Shown here one piece after another: positions 59,466 to 64,000 of a DNA stretch of 64,000 bases. The translations under genes and the position numbers were made by a program. The stretch comes from JBCCGG01 sp039029395 (lineage in GTDB: Bacteria; Pseudomonadota; Alphaproteobacteria; Kiloniellales; JAKSDN01), in assembly GCA_039029395.1 (NCBI GenBank), contig JBCCGG010000007.1, positions 62,001 to 126,000 on the forward strand, read 5' to 3'. A model generated the notes under the pieces. That model was not told where the DNA came from and ran no database searches. It saw only the letters and a list, made by a program, of their open reading frames with translations. Position 1 is the first letter of the stretch, and every line of letters begins with the position of its first letter.

Positions 59466-60392
59466 TCACTTCTGGAGACGATCCGTGAAGCTGGACAGCG
59501 ATTCAGCGCACGACCAGAATTGCATGAGCTGCGGGCGTACGTTGTGAATCGCCCGGTACATGCGAATGTCGAAAGTGAGCTGGAGCCGGCGCGGACCGAA
59601 GGGCACAAGCCGCTTGTCGGCCAGCTCGTCCTGTATCGAGCTTTCCGCCAGCCAGGCAACGCCGTGGCCTTCGAGCGCCATGGCCTTGAGCGATTCGGCC
59701 ATTGGGTTTTCGCAAATCGCATTAAGTTGCAAAGCCGGTTTTTGCTTGGCAAGGATGTGCTCCTCGACGCGCCAGAGGTAGCTTTCCGAGGTGTAGGTCA
59801 GCCAGGGGATCTCCCTGTCTTTCTTGCTGTCGAGGCGGTAAAGCGCGCGCCGTCTGCGGTCGGTGCCTGAAACCGGCATGAAGGTGTCCTCGGCCAGCTT
59901 GATCGAAGGATAGACCTGAGGGTCGAGCAAGACCGGAATCGCGTCGTGGGAGTAGCTCAGCAGGAAATCGCAGTTGCCGTCGACCAGCGCCTGCACACAG
60001 TCGTGAAAGTTACCCGGACTGATCCGCGTGGTTATCGGCCCCAGGAGGGCCCGCCAGGCGGTCATCCACTTGGGAAAAAACGCGAGCGCGATCGAATGGA
60101 GCGCCGAGAAGCTGATCATGGCCCGGGTCCGCCGCTCCTGGCCACGCACGTCCTCGCGCGCTTTTTGAAACAGGATCAGCGCCTGCTCGGCCGCTTCGCG
60201 AAAGGCTTGGCCATTCTCGGTCAGAGTAGTCGGATAGGTGCTGCGATCGATCAGCGACGTGCCGAGCCAGGACTCCAATGCATGGATACGCCGACTGAAG
60301 GCGGGCTGGGAGATGTTGCGCTGCTCGGCCGACTGGCGAAAGTTGTGGGTGTTCGCCAGGCTGATGAAGTCCTCCAGCCACTTCAGTTCCAT
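59466..60392 (-). CDS. LysR-family regulator upstream of the aspartate operon
   Basis: The 308-aa regulator starts ELKWLEDFISLANTHNFRQSAEQRNISQPAFSRRIHALESWLGTSLIDRS, a standard LysR winged HTH, followed by an effector domain (LVDGNCDFLLSYSHDAIPVLLDPQVYPSIKL, LEGHGVAWLAESSIQDEL). ATG at 60392 gives the classic MELKWLEDF opening with GGGAG upstream; ATG at 60401 is less likely. It is co-directional with the DAACS operon and may control it. Confidence 0.88.
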   Translation of the reverse strand: MELKWLEDFISLANTHNFRQSAEQRNISQPAFSRRIHALESWLGTSLIDRSTYPTTLTENGQAFREAAEQALILFQKAREDVRGQERRTRAMISFSALHSIALAFFPKWMTAWRALLGPITTRISPGNFHDCVQALVDGNCDFLLSYSHDAIPVLLDPQVYPSIKLAEDTFMPVSGTDRRRRALYRLDSKKDREIPWLTYTSESYLWRVEEHILAKQKPALQLNAICENPMAESLKAMALEGHGVAWLAESSIQDELADKRLVPFGPRRLQLTFDIRMYRAIHNVRPQLMQFWSCAESLSSFTDRLQK

Positions 60393-60500
60393 CGCTCCCA
60401 ATCCTTCTTCTCAAAAAGGAAGTGGGTCATAAGGTAAACAATCGGAGATGCGCTGCCTAGTGGGGCCGCAGCGATATGACCGGGAGGATTGTCACTTTAC

Positions 60501-60529
60501 TTGCCAAAATGATATTTTTTCATTATATT
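60501..60529 (+). promoter_or_regulatory. Promoter of the toxin-antitoxin pair
   Basis: TTGCCA (60501-60506), 17-base spacer, TATATT (60524-60529). Both boxes match consensus at 5 of 6 positions. The predicted +1 falls at 60536-60537, on the antitoxin ATG itself, so the mRNA would be leaderless. Confidence 0.65.
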
Positions 60530-60530
60530 A

Positions 60531-60542
60531 TGCCAGATGGCA
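60531..60542. promoter_or_regulatory. Operator-like palindrome over the antitoxin start codon
   Basis: TGCCA-GA-TGGCA is a perfect dyad covering the ATG at 60537; a further TGCCA half-site lies in the -35 box (60502-60506). It is a plausible autoregulatory site for the Xre-type antitoxin. Confidence 0.5.
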
Positions 60543-60965
60543 AAAACACTTCAAACCTCCTTCGAACTAGCTTCCGACGGGCCGGCGCCCTTGGACGCCG
60601 AGATCAGTGACGCCGAGGCGGCCGCCATGTTGCGCGCGGCTTTTGCCCTTTTCGTGCGCTGGCAGTTGAACGACGGCGAAGGCAGGGTGTTGCTGGGCCG
60701 GCCCAGCGCCCGCACCTATGCCCGTTGGAAGCGCGGCAGCGTCGCCAAGCTGCCCCACGACACGGTCCGGCGCCTGTCCTATCTCATGGGCATTCACAAG
60801 GCTCTGCGTTTGCTCTTCAAAGAGCCCGAGCGCGGCTACCAGTGGGTGCGCAAGGCGAACCAAGCGTTCGGCGGCCAATCGGCGATTGCTCGCATGTTGG
60901 CCGGCGACGTGACGGACCTGGCTGCTGTACGCCGCTATCTGGACGGGGAGCGCGGCGCTTGGTGA
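60537..60965 (+). CDS. Xre/MbcA/ParS-type antitoxin
   Basis: The 142-aa protein matches the MbcA/ParS-Xre antitoxin family: an N-terminal helical part (DAEAAAMLRAAFALFVRWQLND), ARTYARWKRGSVAKLPHDTVRRLSYLMGIHKALRLLF (the DNA-binding and toxin-binding core) and WVRKANQAFGGQSAIARMLAGDVTDLAAVRRYLDGERG (C-terminal antitoxin motif). It overlaps the toxin gene by 4 bp (GTGA) and would neutralise it and repress the operon. No Shine-Dalgarno is present. Confidence 0.9.
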   Translation: MAKTLQTSFELASDGPAPLDAEISDAEAAAMLRAAFALFVRWQLNDGEGRVLLGRPSARTYARWKRGSVAKLPHDTVRRLSYLMGIHKALRLLFKEPERGYQWVRKANQAFGGQSAIARMLAGDVTDLAAVRRYLDGERGAW

Positions 60966-61666
60966 CGGAGCTGCCGCCCCGGCGCCGGATCCGCTGGGCG
61001 CGCAGCCATCGTCTGATCCGCTCGGCCTATCCGCCGATCGATATCTTCGAGGACATCGCCGACCCGGCCGACTGGGCACTCATTGCCGTTGCCGAGGCCA
61101 AGACCAATCCCCGGGTGCTCGACCAGATCGGCAAGATCCGCTTGGTGCCGCCTGAGCGTCGGGTTGCCGGGCCGGGTGCATCTTACGTCATGTCGCCATT
61201 CGTGCACTGCTCGCCCGAGCGGCCGACGCGCTTTTCCGACGGTACCTACGGGGTCTACTACGCCGGCAACCGCTTCGAGGTGGCCTTGGCCGAGACGATC
61301 TACCACTTCGAAGCCTTCATGGCGCGCACTGACGAGCCGGCGGCGACCGCCGACTTTCGGGAGCTGGTCGGCCCGATCGACGCTCGCCTGCACGATCTGC
61401 GCCACGACCACACTTTCCAAGCGGCGCTGGACCCGGACGACTACACCGCCGGCCAGGCGCTGGGCCGGCAACTGCGCGACCAGGAGGCCTCCAACGGCAT
61501 CGTCTATCCCAGCGTCCGCTACGCCAAGGGTCAGGCGGTCGCCCTGTTTTGGCCAGACGTGCCGGCGATCCCGATCCAGGCCCGCCACCTCTGCTACCGC
61601 TGGACCGGCGCGCGAGTCGACGCCTACCTGGTCTATGGCGAGGAGGATTGGCGGCCGGTGCCGTAA
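60962..61666 (+). CDS. RES-domain toxin
   Basis: The 234-aa RES protein carries the family blocks RLIRSAYPPIDIF, RFSDGTYGVYYAGNRFEVALAETIYHFE and ASNGIVYPSVR, including the Arg, Tyr, Glu and Ser positions used for NAD+ binding. RES toxins break down NAD+. GTG at 60962 is coupled to the antitoxin stop. The 3' end overlaps the convergent AhpD-like gene by 34 bp. Confidence 0.9.
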   Translation: MTELPPRRRIRWARSHRLIRSAYPPIDIFEDIADPADWALIAVAEAKTNPRVLDQIGKIRLVPPERRVAGPGASYVMSPFVHCSPERPTRFSDGTYGVYYAGNRFEVALAETIYHFEAFMARTDEPAATADFRELVGPIDARLHDLRHDHTFQAALDPDDYTAGQALGRQLRDQEASNGIVYPSVRYAKGQAVALFWPDVPAIPIQARHLCYRWTGARVDAYLVYGEEDWRPVP

Positions 61667-62229
61667 TAGCCGATCACGTCGCCCTCCAAGGTTACGCCAA
61701 GCCCATTCAACAAGCGGTTCGCGTAGGCGAAATAGGCGGCAACTTGGTTGACCTCAAGTATTTCGCCGTCCGTGGCGCCGGTCGAGCGGGCCTCGTCCAG
61801 GTCGGCTTCGGTCATTTTGCCAGGTGCGAGCGTCAGCTTGCGGACGTAGCGCAGCAGCGCCAGTTGCTTTCCGTCGAAGGCGGACTCGAGCCGATCGGCA
61901 ACGAGTGCATCGTGAACTTCCGCAGCACGCGCCTCGTCATCGATGAGGTGCGCCGCGTTGGCCCAGTGATTGGTGAAGCTGTAGGCACAGCGGTTGAGCG
62001 AGGAGACATAAGCGCCGACGGTCTCCAGGAACCAGCCGGGTAAGCTGTTGCCCGGATGGTGCAGCACACTTTCGTAGAGCGCCACGTGGCCGTCCATGGT
62101 GTGAGGCCGAAGGCTATGGACCCGCATGACGTTGGCAACCGATCCGTCCGGTGCACGGGCCCGCTCGAGCGCCTGTCTCAAAGAGGCCGAAGCCTCTTCG
62201 TCTGGGACCATCGCGATCCAGGCGCTCAA
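61633..62229 (-). CDS. AhpD-like/carboxymuconolactone decarboxylase-fold protein
   Basis: The 198-aa protein fits the uncharacterised peroxidase-related CMD family: SAWIAMVPDEEAS at the N-terminus and ETVGAYVSSLNRCAYSFTNHW in the middle. The usual CxxC is replaced by CAYS, so the second redox cysteine is missing and peroxidase activity is doubtful. TTG at 62229 overlaps the dppF-like stop as TTGA and gives a family-like start. It may be co-transcribed with the peptide transporter genes. Confidence 0.8.
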   Translation of the reverse strand: MSAWIAMVPDEEASASLRQALERARAPDGSVANVMRVHSLRPHTMDGHVALYESVLHHPGNSLPGWFLETVGAYVSSLNRCAYSFTNHWANAAHLIDDEARAAEVHDALVADRLESAFDGKQLALLRYVRKLTLAPGKMTEADLDEARSTGATDGEILEVNQVAAYFAYANRLLNGLGVTLEGDVIGYYGTGRQSSSP

Positions 62230-63203
62230 GCGACGCTCTCGGCGTGGTGACAGGCGACCAGACGCTCCCGAAACACCCGCAGTTCGGGACGGTCCTGATT
62301 GCAGAGGTCGGTGGCATAGCGGCAGCGCCGGTGAAAGGCGCAACCCGAGGGCGGGTTCAGCGGCGACGGCAGCTCGCCGGTCAGCCTGATGCGTTCGCCC
62401 CGGCGCCTGGGGTCGACCGCCGGCGTGCTGGCCAGGAGCGCCCGGGTGTAGGGGTGGCGCGGGTCGTCGAAGATCGCGTCGCGCGTGCCCTGCTCGACCG
62501 GCCGGCCCAAGTACATCACCATGACGTCATCCGCGATGTGGCGCACCACGCCCAGGTCGTGAGAGATGAACAGGTAGGCCAGGTTGAACTCGTCCTGGAG
62601 GTCCATCAAAAGGTTCAGCACCTGCGCTTGAATCGAGACGTCAAGTGCCGAGACCGGCTCGTCCGCGACCAAGATGCGCGGCTGTAGCATGAGCGCCCGG
62701 GCGACCGCGATGCGTTGGCGCTGGCCGCCGGAAAACATGTGAGGATAGCGGTTGTAGTGTTCGGGCCTGAGGCCGACCTTGGCCATCATGGCCTCGGCCC
62801 GTTCCTTGCGCTCGGCCGCCGTAAGCTTGGTGTTGATGACCACCGGCTCCTCGATGATGGTGCCCACTTTCTTGCGCGGGTTGAGCGAGCCGTAGGGGTC
62901 CTGGAAGACGATCTGGACCTCTTGGCGCAGCTGCTTCAACTGTTCGCCGTCGGCGCCAGTGACGTCGGTGTTGTCGATCTTGAGCTGGCCCGAGGTCGGC
63001 TGCTCGATCAGGGTAACAACCCTGGCCAGCGTCGATTTCCCGCAGCCCGACTCGCCAACCACAGCCAGCGTCTTACCGGCCTCGAGGGAGAAGGACGCAC
63101 CGGCCAGGGCCCGCACCGTGGCGTCGCCTTTGAACATGCCGCGCTTGACATTGTAGTGGCGCGCCAGGTCGACCGCCTCGAGGACCGCACCGTTGGCGCT
63201 CAC
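62226..63203 (-). CDS. Dipeptide/oligopeptide ABC transporter ATPase (DppF/OppF type)
   Basis: The 325-aa ATPase has Walker A GESGCGKSTLARV, Q-loop IVFQDPYGSLNPRKKV, signature FSGGQRQRIAVARAL, Walker B ILVADEPVSALD, HDLGVV switch, and the OppF C-terminal cysteine motif PPSGCAFHRRCRYATDLC for an iron-sulfur cluster. GTG at 63203 overlaps the dppD-like stop (GTGA). It energises peptide uptake with the partner ATPase. Confidence 0.93.
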   Translation of the reverse strand: MSANGAVLEAVDLARHYNVKRGMFKGDATVRALAGASFSLEAGKTLAVVGESGCGKSTLARVVTLIEQPTSGQLKIDNTDVTGADGEQLKQLRQEVQIVFQDPYGSLNPRKKVGTIIEEPVVINTKLTAAERKERAEAMMAKVGLRPEHYNRYPHMFSGGQRQRIAVARALMLQPRILVADEPVSALDVSIQAQVLNLLMDLQDEFNLAYLFISHDLGVVRHIADDVMVMYLGRPVEQGTRDAIFDDPRHPYTRALLASTPAVDPRRRGERIRLTGELPSPLNPPSGCAFHRRCRYATDLCNQDRPELRVFRERLVACHHAESVA

Positions 63204-64000
63204 GACAGCACCTCCGCGGCTTGCTGGTCGAGCGGATAGAAACAGCGCACTCGACCGCTCTCGTCGCGCTCCAGCTTCGGCTCCTCGGCCCGGCAACGGT
63301 CCTGGACGAAGCGGCAGCGCGGATTGAAGAGACAGCCAGACGGCCGATCGCCGGCGCCGGGTACGACGCCCGGGATGGTCGGCAGGCGGGCGCCGCCCTC
63401 CGAGCGCTCGGGCAAGGCATCGAGCAGAGCGCCGGTGTAGGGGTGGCGCGGCCGATCGAACAATCGCTCCACGTCCCTGGTCTCGACCTGCTGGCCGGCG
63501 TACATCACATTGACTCGCTTCACCGTCTCTGCGACCACGCCCATATCGTGGGTGATCAAAACCAGGGCCATGCCGTGGTCTCGCTGCAGGTTGACCAGAA
63601 GATCGAGAATCTGTGCCTGAATCGTCACGTCGAGCGCCGTGGTCGGCTCGTCCGCGATCAGGAGGCGCGGGTTGCAGGCAATCGACATAGCGATCATGAC
63701 CCGCTGGTTCATGCCGCCGGACATCTGGTGCGGAAAAGCCTTGAGCCGGGTCTCAGGCGCCGGGATGCCCACATGGGTCAAGAGCTCGACCGCCCGCTCC
63801 TGACGCCAGGCTCGAGTGCCGCCCTCGTGCACCTTGAGGGACTCCATGATCTGGAAGCCAATCGTGAAACAGGGGTTGAGGCTGGTCATGGGCTCCTGAA
63901 AGATCATCGCCATGTCCTTGCCGGTGATTTGCCGGCGGTCAGCCGGCGACAGGCCGAGCAAGGACTTGCCGTCGAACTCCAATCGGTCGGCGCGCACTTG
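63200..64000 (-). CDS. Dipeptide/oligopeptide ABC transporter ATPase (DppD/OppD type), partial
   Basis: This is the C-terminal 266 residues of a DppD/OppD ATPase; the frame is open to the window end, so the start and Walker A lie beyond base 64,000. Visible are Q-loop MIFQEPMTSLNPCFTIG, signature MSGGMNQRVMIAMSIA, Walker B LLIADEPTTALD, THDMGVV switch and RPSGCLFNPRCRFVQDRC at the C-terminus. It pairs with the dppF-like gene. Confidence 0.93.
   Translation of the reverse strand, partial: QVRADRLEFDGKSLLGLSPADRRQITGKDMAMIFQEPMTSLNPCFTIGFQIMESLKVHEGGTRAWRQERAVELLTHVGIPAPETRLKAFPHQMSGGMNQRVMIAMSIACNPRLLIADEPTTALDVTIQAQILDLLVNLQRDHGMALVLITHDMGVVAETVKRVNVMYAGQQVETRDVERLFDRPRHPYTGALLDALPERSEGGARLPTIPGVVPGAGDRPSGCLFNPRCRFVQDRCRAEEPKLERDESGRVRCFYPLDQQAAEVLS

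Noticed and set aside
1..64000. tRNA, rRNA or CRISPR arrays
   Set aside because: No cloverleaf with a GTTCGAATC-type arm, no rRNA-like stretch and no regular spaced direct repeat was seen; a covariance search was not possible.

Overview
The window is a GC-rich chromosomal segment that looks alphaproteobacterial. It carries the bacterial tetrahydromethanopterin (H4MPT)/methylofuran C1 pathway, a complete pqqABCDE operon and a lanthanide-type XoxF methanol dehydrogenase. A full CtrA-type box (TTAA-N7-TTAA) points the same way. The host is therefore probably a methylotroph or methanol-oxidising alphaproteobacterium; species and genus cannot be read from the sequence. No tRNA, rRNA, CRISPR array, transposase or integrase was seen.

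Region 1 (1-25,291) is a dense cofactor and C1-transfer supercluster. It holds fhcA (cut by the window edge), fhcD and fhcC; folP; pqqE-D-C-B-A on the minus strand; pabB-pabA-pabC; a pterin carbinolamine dehydratase; the pABA-consuming beta-RFAP synthase; mtdB, mch and fae; three ATP-grasp ligases; a CitG-like protein; a HisA-like barrel; and a set related to methanofuran-biosynthesis enzymes (MfnB-like, MfnE-like, MfnF-like), with DUF447, a DHPS-like protein and a flavoprotein. Fae, MtdB, Mch and Fhc carry formaldehyde to formate, and most remaining genes plausibly make the cofactors. pabB contains one in-frame TAG.

Region 2 (25,293-39,873) is the periplasmic methanol oxidation block. It has a SoxYZ-like carrier, a metallo-beta-lactamase-fold protein, a pentapeptide protein, xoxF, xoxG, xoxJ and a rhodanese-like CXXCW-type protein. 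An opposite-strand ABC exporter/importer set (binding protein, beta-propeller, ATPase, permease, exported protein) resembles both the PQQ-alcohol ABC families and the lanthanide-uptake lut cluster. A NitT/TauT-type ABC transporter follows. Just after it lies a compact non-coding locus (CtrA box, CCTCCTCCC anti-SD motif, intrinsic terminator) that looks like a small RNA gene.

Region 3 (40,011-51,988) is mixed accessory content: a class III adenylate cyclase with TPRs, a LysR regulator divergent from a maleate-isomerase-like protein and a sulfotransferase, an AT-rich islet with one unrecognised gene, an RND efflux pair, and a GFA/HxlR divergon with two clear operator copies.

Region 4 (52,098-60,392) reads as an aspartate (possibly D-aspartate) utilisation operon. 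It contains a dicarboxylate/amino-acid:cation symporter, a membrane-anchored MOSC protein, an aspartase fused to a cyclic-nucleotide-binding domain, a two-domain Asp/Glu racemase and a PLP decarboxylase, with a LysR gene upstream. Region 5 (60,537-64,000) holds a Xre/MbcA-RES toxin-antitoxin pair with an apparently leaderless promoter, an AhpD-like protein and dipeptide ABC transporter ATPases, the last cut by the window end.
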